From the NCBI RefSeq assembly GCF_010550695.1, contig NZ_JAAGOB010000017.1:1-64000 (forward strand): a stretch of 64,000 bases of DNA. Direction: 5' to 3'. Below, piece by piece: positions 46,512-57,677 of the stretch (position 1 is the first letter of the stretch; each line of letters opens with the position of its first letter). A model generated the notes under the pieces. It was not told the DNA's origin, did no database searches, and worked only from the letters and a program-made list of their open reading frames with translations. The translations under genes were made by a program, and so were the position numbers. Origin of the DNA: Phytoactinopolyspora alkaliphila. GTDB lineage: Bacteria; Actinomycetota; Actinomycetes; Jiangellales; Jiangellaceae.

Positions 46512-47498
46512 CTAAAGCCGAACGGGCTCGTCCCACTCGAGTTGAGCGATGGCATCCAGGATCCGGTCGACGCCTGGCAGGTAGTGATCCTCAAGGATCG
46601 GCGGCGGGTAGGGAATACCCGCTCCGGTGACCCGCAGAACAGGCGCATCGAGAGAGTAGAAGCACTCTTGCTGCACCCTCGCCGCGATCTCCGCCGCGGC
46701 GCCGGCGTAGCTCGTGGCCTCAGCGACCACGACGCACCGTCCGGTCCGCCGTACCGACGCCGCGATCGTCTCGTCATCCAGGGGGACGAGGCTGCGTAGA
46801 TCCAGGACTTCGACGTCCAGGCCGGCCTCACCGGCCGCCTCGGCCGCCTCCAGAGCAACCGGGACGGTCGGGCCGTACGCGAGCAGCGTCAGGTCCGTAC
46901 CCTGCCGGCGCAGCGCCGCCTGCCCGAACCGTTCGGTACGGACGGGCAAGGTCACCTCTGCCTTGGACCAGTAGAGCTTCTTCGGCTCCATGAACACAAC
47001 GGGGTCCGGATCATCGATGGCTTCCCGCAGCAACGAGTAGGCGTCGGCCACGGTGGCCGGCGTGACCACCTTGAGCCCCGGAATGTGCGTGTAGTGCGAT
47101 TCCGACGAGTCGCTGTGGTGCTCCACCCCACCGATGCCGCCGCCGTAGGGAATCCTGATCACCATCGGCACGGTCACCGAGCCGCGGGTACGGTTACGCA
47201 TCTTGGCCACGTGTGACGCGATCTGCTCGAACGCCGGATAGGCGAAGGCGTCGAACTGCATCTCCACCACCGGACGGAAGCCCTCCATGGCCATCCCGAG
47301 GGCGAAGCCCACGATGCCGCTCTCCGCCAGCGGCGTGTCGAAGCAGCGGTCCTCCCCGAAGTCTCTCGTCAGGCCGTCGGTGACCCGGAAGACGCCGCCG
47401 AGGGCACCGACGTCCTCGCCGAACACCAGCACGGACTCGTCGGCCGCCATGGCGTCTCGCATCGCTGCGTTGAGGGCCTGGACCATCGACACGGCCAC
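46512..47498 (-). CDS. 2-oxoacid dehydrogenase E1 component, beta subunit
   Basis: The 328-residue subunit has the transketolase-like core (GEDVGALGGVFRVTDGL, FDTPLAESGIVGFALGMA) and the C-terminal domain that docks E2. It pairs with the alpha subunit encoded 5 bp upstream. It is most like pyruvate or branched-chain 2-oxoacid dehydrogenase E1-beta. No E2 or E3 gene follows, because the next gene is a convergent regulator. The start is GTG 47498. Confidence 0.92.
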   Translation of the reverse strand: MAVSMVQALNAAMRDAMAADESVLVFGEDVGALGGVFRVTDGLTRDFGEDRCFDTPLAESGIVGFALGMAMEGFRPVVEMQFDAFAYPAFEQIASHVAKMRNRTRGSVTVPMVIRIPYGGGIGGVEHHSDSSESHYTHIPGLKVVTPATVADAYSLLREAIDDPDPVVFMEPKKLYWSKAEVTLPVRTERFGQAALRRQGTDLTLLAYGPTVPVALEAAEAAGEAGLDVEVLDLRSLVPLDDETIAASVRRTGRCVVVAEATSYAGAAAEIAARVQQECFYSLDAPVLRVTGAGIPYPPPILEDHYLPGVDRILDAIAQLEWDEPVRL

Positions 47499-47503
47499 CC
47501 CGA

Positions 47504-48616
47504 TCAGCCTCTCTCCCCGAGAAGCCGGTCTCGCTCCGTGTGCAGCTGCCGGGTGGGGCTTGCGAAGACGTGCTCGAACAACTCACTCGGCTCGCACACC
47601 GGCTCGGCAGCCATGCGTTCCCGGGTGCGGACGGCGAAGTCCTCCGCCTCCCGGCGGGCATCGTCGATCTCGGCGTCGGTCAGCGAATCCGCACCGCGAA
47701 GGTAGGCCTCCAGGCGGGCCACCGGGTCGCGCCGCAGCCACGCGTCGACCTCGCTCGCGTCCCGGTATCGGCCCGCATCGTCGGCATTGGTATGTGCCTC
47801 GATCCGGTAGGTATGCGCCTCTACCAGCACCGGGCCGTGACCCGACCGGGCATGTGCGACAGCGTCGGCCAGGACGGCGAGCACCGCGATGGCGTCGTTG
47901 CCGTCCACCTGCTCACTGCGCACCCCGTAGCCGACCCCCTTGTAGGCCAAGGCCGGCGCCGCGCTCTGCCGGGCCAGCGGCACCGAAATGGCGTACCGGT
48001 TGTTCTGGACCACGAACACGACCGGTGCGGCGAAGACCGCGGCGAAGTTCAATGCTTCGTGAAAGTCGCCCTCACTGGTGCCGCCGTCGCCAATGAAGAC
48101 CATGGCCACGGTGTCCTTGCCGCGGCGCCGGGCGCCGTAGGCCAGACCCGCGGCGTGCGGAGCATGGGTGGCCAGCGGAGTGCATTGCGGCGCCACCCGC
48201 GTCGTCATCGGGTCGTAGCCGCAGTGCCAGTCGCCGCGCAACAGCCCAAGCGCCTGAACGGCGTCGACGCCCCTGGTGATCACGGCCATGGTGTCCCGGT
48301 ACGTGGGAAACAACCAGTCTTCGGGCCGCAGGGCCAGCACGCCGCCCACCTGGCAGGCCTCCTGGCCACGCGAGGACGGATACACGGCGAGGCGGCCCTG
48401 GCGGGTGAGAGCTGTCGCTTCCTCGTCGAATCGCCGGCCGAGCACCATCTGCCGGTACGCTTGCTTGGCCAGGGCAAGCGGCGGAGCCTCGTAGTCGCCG
48501 TGTTCCTCGAGTGGAGCGGGCCGTCCCTCCGGATCCACGAACCGGACCGGTGACGGCGAGGGCAGCAGATGGATCGGCTGCCGCATGGTCTCCAGGTCAC
48601 CCGAACTCTTGATCAT
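47504..48616 (-). CDS. 2-oxoacid dehydrogenase E1 component, alpha subunit
   Basis: The 370-residue thiamine-pyrophosphate enzyme subunit has the TPP motif starting GDGGTSEGDFHEALN and ending QNN. Other marks are SSRGQEACQVG and YRIEAHTNADD. The latter is the usual phosphorylation-loop area. With the beta subunit it decarboxylates pyruvate or a branched-chain 2-oxoacid. Branched-chain enzymes supply primers for branched fatty acids in actinomycetes. Substrate choice cannot be settled from sequence alone. Confidence 0.92.
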   Translation of the reverse strand: MIKSSGDLETMRQPIHLLPSPSPVRFVDPEGRPAPLEEHGDYEAPPLALAKQAYRQMVLGRRFDEEATALTRQGRLAVYPSSRGQEACQVGGVLALRPEDWLFPTYRDTMAVITRGVDAVQALGLLRGDWHCGYDPMTTRVAPQCTPLATHAPHAAGLAYGARRRGKDTVAMVFIGDGGTSEGDFHEALNFAAVFAAPVVFVVQNNRYAISVPLARQSAAPALAYKGVGYGVRSEQVDGNDAIAVLAVLADAVAHARSGHGPVLVEAHTYRIEAHTNADDAGRYRDASEVDAWLRRDPVARLEAYLRGADSLTDAEIDDARREAEDFAVRTRERMAAEPVCEPSELFEHVFASPTRQLHTERDRLLGERG

Positions 48617-48887
48617 CCGCGCTCACCTTCCGACTCTTCGGCACCAGCGAAGCCGTGACATCGCCGCTCGGGCGATCTCCTCTTATGCTGCGCTGTCCGG
48701 CCGGAATTCTCCATATCGTGCCCGGATCACCTACGAGCGGCTCTCCTGGTGCAGCCACGACAGCCAAACGTCCACGTGGACCGGCACGGAGCATCGCTAC
48801 CGGGCCAAACGTCTGCGCCGGCGTGGGCCACGCCTCAGGGTCCTCCCCCGGTTCCGGCTCAGGCACCCACGCAGGGCACAAGCGAAG
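48617..48887. other. Intergenic region between holA and the E1-alpha gene
   Basis: 271 bp without a supported gene. An open minus frame (48597-48881) covers it but overlaps the E1-alpha start and has no recognisable protein features. The E1 promoter is presumably here, but no clear -35/-10 pair is seen. Confidence 0.5.
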
Positions 48888-49865
48888 CTAGGTGGAACGA
48901 GCCTGGCCGATCTGCACCAACGCGGTGGTCAAGGCGAGCGTGGAGTCATTGGCGCCACCTTTGACCGCGAGATCGGCGGCGGCCACCGCACGGATGGCCG
49001 TGGACAGTCCGGCAGGCGTCCAGCCGCGCAGTTGGCCGCGCAGGACTCGTACCTTCCACGGCGGCACGCCGATGTCGCGTGCGAGGTCGGCGTCGCGCAC
49101 CCCGCGCGGCGCTCCGGCCAGCCGGGCGAGGGCACGCAGTGCCGTGGCGAGGGAGCCGATGACCAGCACCGGGTCGGTTCCGGTCTGCAGGGCCCAGCGC
49201 AGCTGCTCTACGGCGTCGGCGGTACGTCCCTCCACCGCGCGGTCGGCGACGACCCAGCCCTTGACCTCGGCCCGCCCCTCGAAATACGTGGACACCAGCT
49301 GGGAATCCACGGTCCCGTCCACCGCGTCGGACGCCAGCTGCGAGGCGGACGACGCCAGGCCACGCAGATCCCCGCCGACCGCGTCGACGAGCTGACGCGC
49401 CCCGGCCTCGTCGATTCGCCCGCCCGCGTGCCGGACCTCGGCCCGCACGAACGCCACCAGATCGTCTGGCTTGGTTACGCGCTCGGCCTTCACCTCGTGG
49501 GCGCCCGCCTTGCGCAGCCGCTCCAGCAGCTTTTTGCCCTTGACTCCCCCGGGGTGCACGAGCACCAGGTGAATTCCCTCGACCGGGGCCTGCGCGTGGG
49601 CCACCAAGGCATCGGCCACGCCGTCGCTGACGTCTTGCACGTCCCGGATCAGCACCACCCGCGTGGTGGCGAACAGTGACGGGCTGGCGTGCTCGGCCAG
49701 CCCTCCCGGCGTCAGATCGGCTCCCGGGACGTCCGAGACGTCGGCGGCGGGGTCGGCCGCGCGCGCGGCCTTCACCACCGCACCCATGGCACGCTCGGAC
49801 AACAGGGCTTCGGGACCGACCACGAGAGTGACGGGGACCAATGGGTCAACGGTTCTGCGAGACAT
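48888..49865 (-). CDS. holA: DNA polymerase III subunit delta
   Basis: HolA is the clamp-loader delta subunit that opens the beta clamp. The 325-residue protein shows the family pattern: LVVGPEALLSERAMGAVV at the N-terminus, then LVHPGGVKGKKLLERL and AVGGDLRGLASSASQLAS. The C-terminal helical domain ends in LRGWTPAGLSTAIRAVAAAD. It follows comEC by 33 bp on the same strand, the usual arrangement. Confidence 0.93.
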   Translation of the reverse strand: MSRRTVDPLVPVTLVVGPEALLSERAMGAVVKAARAADPAADVSDVPGADLTPGGLAEHASPSLFATTRVVLIRDVQDVSDGVADALVAHAQAPVEGIHLVLVHPGGVKGKKLLERLRKAGAHEVKAERVTKPDDLVAFVRAEVRHAGGRIDEAGARQLVDAVGGDLRGLASSASQLASDAVDGTVDSQLVSTYFEGRAEVKGWVVADRAVEGRTADAVEQLRWALQTGTDPVLVIGSLATALRALARLAGAPRGVRDADLARDIGVPPWKVRVLRGQLRGWTPAGLSTAIRAVAAADLAVKGGANDSTLALTTALVQIGQARST

Positions 49866-49898
49866 GATGAGGACAGCATGCCATGCGGGGACGACAAG

Positions 49899-52310
49899 CT
49901 ACCGGCGCTCGGTGACGGTGGCGAGAGTGTGATCGGGCGTCAGAACCACCGCGAACGTTCCGTGCAGGTCGGTCCGGCGCACCTCGATGCCCGCGGCACG
50001 GAAGGCGTCGAGGACATCGTCCGACGGATGCCCGTGGGTGTTGTCGCCTACGCCGATGAGGGCGAGCTCGGCCCCCAGGCCGGCGAGGAACCGCTCGTCC
50101 TGATGACGCGAGCCGTGATGGGCCACCTTGATGATCCGCGTGCTCAGGTCCGGCTCCGCGGCGAGGATGGCTTGTTGCGCCAGCGGCTCGACGTCCCCGG
50201 TGAGCAGGATCTCGACGCCCGACACCTGAGCCGCGATCACCACGCTGGCGTTGTTGGCGTCGGACTCCGCGGAGACGATCACGCGGCGCGGCCACAGGAC
50301 CTCGAAACGGATGGACTCACCGACCCGCCAGCGCTCACCTACACCCGGGGTGTGAACCGGAACCTCGGCCTCGGCCAGCCATCGCGACACCTGGCGGGCG
50401 TTCGCTGCCGGCTCGCCGAGCGCGGACACCATCGCCGTGCCGACGGCCCGCCCAGCGAGCACACCCGGGACCCCGTTCACATGATCGGCATGGAAGTGTG
50501 TCAGGACCAAGACCGGCACATCCACGATCCGCAGGGAATCCAGGCATCGCCGCATCGCCAGGGCGTCCGGGCCGGCGTCCACGACCACCGCGGAACGTTC
50601 GCCGGCCCGCAAGACGATCGCATCCCCCTGGCCCACGTCACACACCGCGATGATCCAGCCCGGCGGCGGCCACCCGGGCGTGGGGAACGCGCGGAGAAGC
50701 ACCACGACGAGCACCACCGCCGTGGCGACGGACAGCTTCGGCCGCCGCAGCACGAGTGGCATGACCGCCATCCCCGCAAGCGCCATCGCCACGCCGATGA
50801 GGGCACCGGACGCGCCCTCCGGCCAGCTGAACTCCGCTCCGGGCTGACTGGCGAGCCAGGTGGCCACCCGCGCGATCCACCACGCCGGGATACCAGCGAG
50901 CCAGGCCAGCACGCTGGCCGCCATAGCCCAGAGGGGGCTGACGACGGCGGCTGCCAGGCCCAGGACCATAGCCGGCGCCACCGCGGGAGCCACGAGCAGG
51001 TTGGCCGGCACCGATGCGACGCTGAACTGCCCGAAGGCCGCGAGCAGGACGGGTGTGCAAGCAAGCTGGGCGGCGACCGGTACCGTCACGGCCAGCGCCA
51101 GCGGGCGCGGCAGCCACGCCATGGACCGTTCCCACACCGGTACCAGGATCACGATGCCGGCCGTCGCCGACACGGACAGGGCGAATCCCAGCGAGCGCGC
51201 CAGCCAGGGGTCGACCAGCACGAGCACGCTCACCGCCGCGGCCAGCGCCGGCACCGCCCGGCGGCGTCCGGCCAGGAGCACACCCGCCACCGCGACCGAT
51301 CCCATGACCGCCGCTCGCAGCACGCTCGGTGCCGGGCGTACGAGAAGCACGAACCCGATCAGGCTCACCAGCGCCACGACGGGAAGGACGTAGCCGCGCA
51401 GGCCCACGAGACGGGCCACGCCGAGCACAGCCAGAAGGACGATGCCCACGTGCGTTCCCGACACCGCCGTGAGGTGGGTGAGACCGGTGACTCGCATCGC
51501 CTCCCGCAACTCGGAGTCCATCATCGACTCATCGCCGACGACCATTCCGGGAATGAGCGCCCGGTGCGCCCCCGGCACCACGGCGACCGCCCCCCGCAGG
51601 CCCTCGCGCACCGGTTCGGTCATCCTGGCGACCAGACCGGGCCGCCCGACCAGCTCCGGGTCGCCACGGACCCGGAAGAACGCCGCGACGTCGCCGCCGT
51701 CCGCTGGAGAGAGTCCTCCCGAGACCCGCAATCGCTGGCCTGGCCGCAGATCGACCCAGGACAGATCGGATGAGACCGCGAAGACAGGGGTGCGCAGCCG
51801 GTATGTGGACCCGCGCCCGGACATCTCGTCGATACGCAACCGGGTGAGAACGTACGGCCGGTCCGGGCCGGCCTCGTCCCCTCCCGACGTGCTCCCACGC
51901 AACCGCGGATCGTCGACGACGACGGCGTCCACTTGCACGTGGGCGTGCTGTTCGGCAAGCATCGCCACCGGCCCGTCACGGACCGACGCCGCCCGCGACG
52001 CACCCACGACCACCCCCGCGGTCAGGCACAACACGGCCAGTCCGGCCACCGCTCTCACCCGGCGGCGCCGTCCGCGGCACAGCGGAACCAGGCCCAGCGC
52101 TGTGGCCGCGCAGATCATCAGCGCCGCGCGCAGGCTCATTCCCAGTCCGAGCAGTGCGCCTGCCCAGAGCGCCACGGCGACCGGCACGAGGCGGAGATCG
52201 ATCTGCTGGCAGCTGTCGCGGGATCCGTCGTCGCGGGATCCGTCGTCGCGGGATCCGTCGTCGTGAACGCCGTCGCGCGGCTGAGCGCCCCTCGGCCCCG
52301 GTCGCGTCAC
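49899..52310 (-). CDS. comEC: ComEC/Rec2-family DNA-uptake channel protein
   Basis: The 803-residue membrane protein has an N-terminal DUF4131 region, a central competence domain with many helices (VSGTHVGIVLLAVLG) and a C-terminal metallo-beta-lactamase domain with LTHFHADHVNG. ComEC carries single-stranded DNA across the membrane. Its GTG start overlaps the comEA stop by 4 bp. The first 35 residues contain three DDGSR repeats from a 15-bp tandem repeat. Confidence 0.93.
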   Translation of the reverse strand: MTRPGPRGAQPRDGVHDDGSRDDGSRDDGSRDSCQQIDLRLVPVAVALWAGALLGLGMSLRAALMICAATALGLVPLCRGRRRRVRAVAGLAVLCLTAGVVVGASRAASVRDGPVAMLAEQHAHVQVDAVVVDDPRLRGSTSGGDEAGPDRPYVLTRLRIDEMSGRGSTYRLRTPVFAVSSDLSWVDLRPGQRLRVSGGLSPADGGDVAAFFRVRGDPELVGRPGLVARMTEPVREGLRGAVAVVPGAHRALIPGMVVGDESMMDSELREAMRVTGLTHLTAVSGTHVGIVLLAVLGVARLVGLRGYVLPVVALVSLIGFVLLVRPAPSVLRAAVMGSVAVAGVLLAGRRRAVPALAAAVSVLVLVDPWLARSLGFALSVSATAGIVILVPVWERSMAWLPRPLALAVTVPVAAQLACTPVLLAAFGQFSVASVPANLLVAPAVAPAMVLGLAAAVVSPLWAMAASVLAWLAGIPAWWIARVATWLASQPGAEFSWPEGASGALIGVAMALAGMAVMPLVLRRPKLSVATAVVLVVVLLRAFPTPGWPPPGWIIAVCDVGQGDAIVLRAGERSAVVVDAGPDALAMRRCLDSLRIVDVPVLVLTHFHADHVNGVPGVLAGRAVGTAMVSALGEPAANARQVSRWLAEAEVPVHTPGVGERWRVGESIRFEVLWPRRVIVSAESDANNASVVIAAQVSGVEILLTGDVEPLAQQAILAAEPDLSTRIIKVAHHGSRHQDERFLAGLGAELALIGVGDNTHGHPSDDVLDAFRAAGIEVRRTDLHGTFAVVLTPDHTLATVTERR
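52216..52260. repeat. Three tandem copies of a 15-bp unit in the comEC 5' end
   Basis: The unit tcgcgggatccgtcg is repeated three times perfectly, coding for DDGSR x3 on the minus strand. Copy number may vary between strains because slippage keeps the frame. Confidence 0.85.
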
Positions 52311-53527
52311 AACACCACCAGCGGTGCGATGTCCGCGTACTTGCTCGGCCCGATGCCCGACACCTCGTGCAGCTCTTCGATGCTAGTGAACCGGCCGTTG
52401 TTCTCGCGCCACTCGACGATGCGCTGAGCCAGGGCGGGGCCGATGCCGGGCAGAGTCTCCAGCTGCTGGACGGTAGCGGTGTTGAGGCTCACCCTCCCGC
52501 CGGCCTCGGGACCTGGCGGGTGATCGGGCTGACCGGCATCGGCATGGCCCGGCGGCGGGTCCACGCCGACCAGCACCTGCTCGCCGTCGGACACCACCCG
52601 GGCCAGATTGAGCGGTGTCAGGTCGACACCGGCCTCCGCGCCGCCGGCTGCTTCGATGGCGTCGACCACTCGGGAGCCGGACGGCAGGCTGATGACGCCC
52701 GGGTTCGCCACTTTCCCTGCGACATGCACCATGAGCATCGCGCCACCGGACGCGCCGCCAGGCCCCGATCCGTCTCCTCCAGGTTCACCGCCGGCATCGG
52801 GGCCGGAGCCGGACTCGCCGGTCCCCGCATCCGGCCGCTCAGCGCTTGTGTGGTCTCCCGTGCCTCCTTGGTCGGAGCCGTGGTCCTCCGCGGGGCCGGC
52901 GTCATCCATCTCCGCTCCCACGGGAACCACTCGCGGCCGGCCGACGCCGTAGACGACGGCAGCCGCCGTGAGACCCATCACCAGGACGATCACCACCACG
53001 ATCACGTGGCTACGGCCAAGCTCCAGCCGGCATCGGGCGAGCAGCGGCGCGCACCTGGCCCAGGCACCGCGCACCACAAGCGGCAACCGGTCCGCCATCG
53101 CGGGAGAGGCCGTCGCCCCAGGGGGCGTCCCTCGATCCCCCACCACCCTGGAAGCCGTCACCGCGGACGCCTCATCCAGAAGGCCCGGAGGCCGGCGTGC
53201 GTGCCGCCCTCCGGCATGCTCGGCGCGCGTCGCCGGTGTGTCAGCATCGCCCGCGTACTCCACCACTGCCGAGGTGGTGTCCCCGTCGAGCTTGAGCTCA
53301 TTCTCGGCGGACGGCACGACGCGGAGGACTCCGGACGGGACTCGCGGCACCCACCCCCCGATCTTCGCCGCGTCCCGTTCTCCCTCGGCCTTCCCTGCGT
53401 CCCGCTCTCCGCCGGCCTTCGCCGTTACCCGCGCTCGCGGACTGTCCTGCGCAGCCACGCTGGCCATCCGAAGCCGGACGAGCTGAGCCGTTTCGGCGTC
53501 GCCACGGCCATTAAAGGGTAAACGCAT
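52307..53527 (-). CDS. comEA: ComEA-like DNA-binding protein
   Basis: The 406-residue protein has a long cytosolic N-terminus of about 170 residues. One hydrophobic segment (VIVVVIVLVMGLTAAAVVYG) and a Gly/Asp-rich spacer follow. The extracellular part has an SLBB domain (VHVAGKVANPGVISLPSG) and a C-terminal helix-hairpin-helix pair (LETLPGIGPALAQRIVEW, SGIGPSKYADIAP). It would bind incoming double-stranded DNA for ComEC. The order leuS-degV-comEA-comEC-holA is conserved. Confidence 0.92.
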   Translation of the reverse strand: MRLPFNGRGDAETAQLVRLRMASVAAQDSPRARVTAKAGGERDAGKAEGERDAAKIGGWVPRVPSGVLRVVPSAENELKLDGDTTSAVVEYAGDADTPATRAEHAGGRHARRPPGLLDEASAVTASRVVGDRGTPPGATASPAMADRLPLVVRGAWARCAPLLARCRLELGRSHVIVVVIVLVMGLTAAAVVYGVGRPRVVPVGAEMDDAGPAEDHGSDQGGTGDHTSAERPDAGTGESGSGPDAGGEPGGDGSGPGGASGGAMLMVHVAGKVANPGVISLPSGSRVVDAIEAAGGAEAGVDLTPLNLARVVSDGEQVLVGVDPPPGHADAGQPDHPPGPEAGGRVSLNTATVQQLETLPGIGPALAQRIVEWRENNGRFTSIEELHEVSGIGPSKYADIAPLVVL

Positions 53528-53594
53528 GCATATGACGCTAACCCGGAGTCAGTACAGGCAAAAGAGTGTCATCGGGGCCTGTGGATAACTCCAC

Positions 53595-54440
53595 TCAGCG
53601 GGGCGCGACGACGACGGCCAGCATTCCCGGCCCCACGTGTGCACCGATCACGGCACCGACCTCCGCGACGACGAGCTGATTCAGGCCCGGCAGCCGCGCC
53701 GGCAGCCGGCCCGCCAGCTCCGCGGCGCGCTTGGAGTCGTCCAGGTGGTGCACGGCGACATCCACCGGTACGGGCCCCGCCCGGCCCACGGTGAGATCCT
53801 CCAGCCTGGCGACCGCGCGCGCCGCCGTGCGGACCTTTTCCAAGGGCTTGATGACGCCGTCGTCGAGATGCAGCAGCGGCTTGATCGCCAGCGCGGTGCC
53901 CAGCATCGCCGACGCGGCCCCGATCCGGCCACCGCGACGCAAGTAGTCGAGGGTGTCCACATAGAAGAAGGCAGACGTCCGTGCGGCCCGCCTGGACGCG
54001 ACGGCCGCGACCCGCTCGGCCGGCTTGCCCGCCGACGCCGTCTCCGCTGCCGCCAGGACGGCGAAGCCGAGGCCCATGCCGAGGGACCGGGAATCCACCA
54101 CCTCGACCGGGATCGGCGCGTTCCGCGCCGCCAGCCGAGCCGCGTCGACCGTACCGGAGAGGCTCGCGGACAAATGTACCGAGACGACGTGGGTGTCGCC
54201 ACGATCGGCGGCGGCCTCGTACACCTCCAGGAACGCCTGCGGGCTCGGCCGCGACGTGCTGACCTGATCGTGCCGGCGCAGCGCCTCGGCCACCGCCCGT
54301 GGGCCGATCTGCGTCCCCTCGACCAACGCCTGGCCGCCGATGACCACATGCAGCGGAACCACGTCGATACCGTGCTCGGCGAGCATCTCCTCGGACAGGT
54401 ACGCCGTGGAGTCGGTGACGACGCGGATCCGGTGTGCCAT
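53595..54440 (-). CDS. DegV family fatty-acid-binding protein
   Basis: The 281-residue protein has the DegV pattern: VVTDSTAYLSEEM at the N-terminus, TSRPSPQAF, VHLSASLSGTVDAARLAA and VDTLDYLRRGGRIG. In other bacteria such proteins (FakB) present fatty acids to the kinase FakA. No kinase gene is nearby. It starts 13 bp after the leuS stop, so it is probably co-transcribed. Confidence 0.92.
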   Translation of the reverse strand: MAHRIRVVTDSTAYLSEEMLAEHGIDVVPLHVVIGGQALVEGTQIGPRAVAEALRRHDQVSTSRPSPQAFLEVYEAAADRGDTHVVSVHLSASLSGTVDAARLAARNAPIPVEVVDSRSLGMGLGFAVLAAAETASAGKPAERVAAVASRRAARTSAFFYVDTLDYLRRGGRIGAASAMLGTALAIKPLLHLDDGVIKPLEKVRTAARAVARLEDLTVGRAGPVPVDVAVHHLDDSKRAAELAGRLPARLPGLNQLVVAEVGAVIGAHVGPGMLAVVVAPR

Positions 54441-54453
54441 CCCGCGTGCCCGA

Positions 54454-57345
<2,892 letters not shown>

Positions 57346-57420
57346 CGGTCGTTTCCTCGTCTTCCGTCGTCGCCCGGCCCCATCGGCCCCATGCCTGACT
57401 GCCCGCGGTGGACATAGCAA

Positions 57421-57497
57421 AGCCCCTCACCGCAGGGAGGGGCTAGCCGCGCCGACACGGACGCCTCGACAGCGTCCGTTTCTTTCGTCAGCGCGGC
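57421..57497 (-). promoter_or_regulatory. leuS leader: nested stem and terminator-like hairpin
   Basis: In the minus transcript, 57497-57487 can pair with 57456-57446 (11 bp including one G-U) and encloses an 8-bp hairpin (57479-57472 with 57464-57457). Next comes a terminator-like hairpin, 57444-57437 with 57428-57421 (8 bp, GC-rich), followed by a short U stretch. The leader peptide stop codon lies inside the first stem, so ribosome position could decide folding. This fits attenuation by leucyl-tRNA supply. Confidence 0.5.
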
Positions 57498-57523
57498 CTG
57501 ATAAGGAGCAACAGACCTCGCAC
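57488..57523 (-). CDS. Candidate leuS leader peptide with four consecutive Leu codons
   Basis: Twelve codons from GTG to TGA encode MRGLLLLIRPR, in which Leu-4 to Leu-7 are ctg-ttg-ctc-ctt. TAACCT (57531-57536) ends 7 nt before the GTG, and TGAAAC lies 17 nt further upstream, giving a plausible promoter and a leaderless start. Stalling at the Leu run when leucyl-tRNA is scarce would alter folding of the hairpins downstream. Confidence 0.6.
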   Translation of the reverse strand: MRGLLLLIRPR

Positions 57524-57530
57524 AGTCAAC

Positions 57531-57559
57531 AGGTTAGCGCATCGGGCGATCTCGTTTCA
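57531..57559 (-). promoter_or_regulatory. Candidate leuS promoter
   Basis: On the minus strand TGAAAC (57554-57559) and TAACCT (57531-57536) are 17 bp apart, and the -10 box ends 7 bp before the leader peptide GTG. Confidence 0.45.
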
Positions 57560-57587
57560 GCTCGCTGGCGCATCCCGGCGGGTGTGA

Positions 57588-57677
57588 GAGGCCGCGCAGA
57601 ATGGGAGTCGCCGGGCTCGCGTGCCCGGGCATCCCGGCTGCGCTCAGTGTCCAGCGCCCCACTCCGCGCGCGGCCTC
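57588..57677 (-). terminator. Long hairpin directly after the VKOR gene
   Basis: gaggccgcgc (57588-57597) pairs with gcgcggcctc (57668-57677), and an inner ggagt/actcc pair (57604-57608 and 57661-57665) extends it. The loop has its own ccgggc/gcccgg hairpin. It starts immediately after the stop codon of the VKOR gene on the minus strand. Confidence 0.6.

Noticed and set aside
48597-48881. 94-codon minus frame between holA and the E1-alpha gene
   Set aside because: It overlaps the E1-alpha start by 20 bp, has no recognisable feature and no clear ribosome site.
52216-52260. Possible CRISPR-like repeats in comEC
   Set aside because: The copies are contiguous 15-mers without spacers and code in frame for DDGSR.
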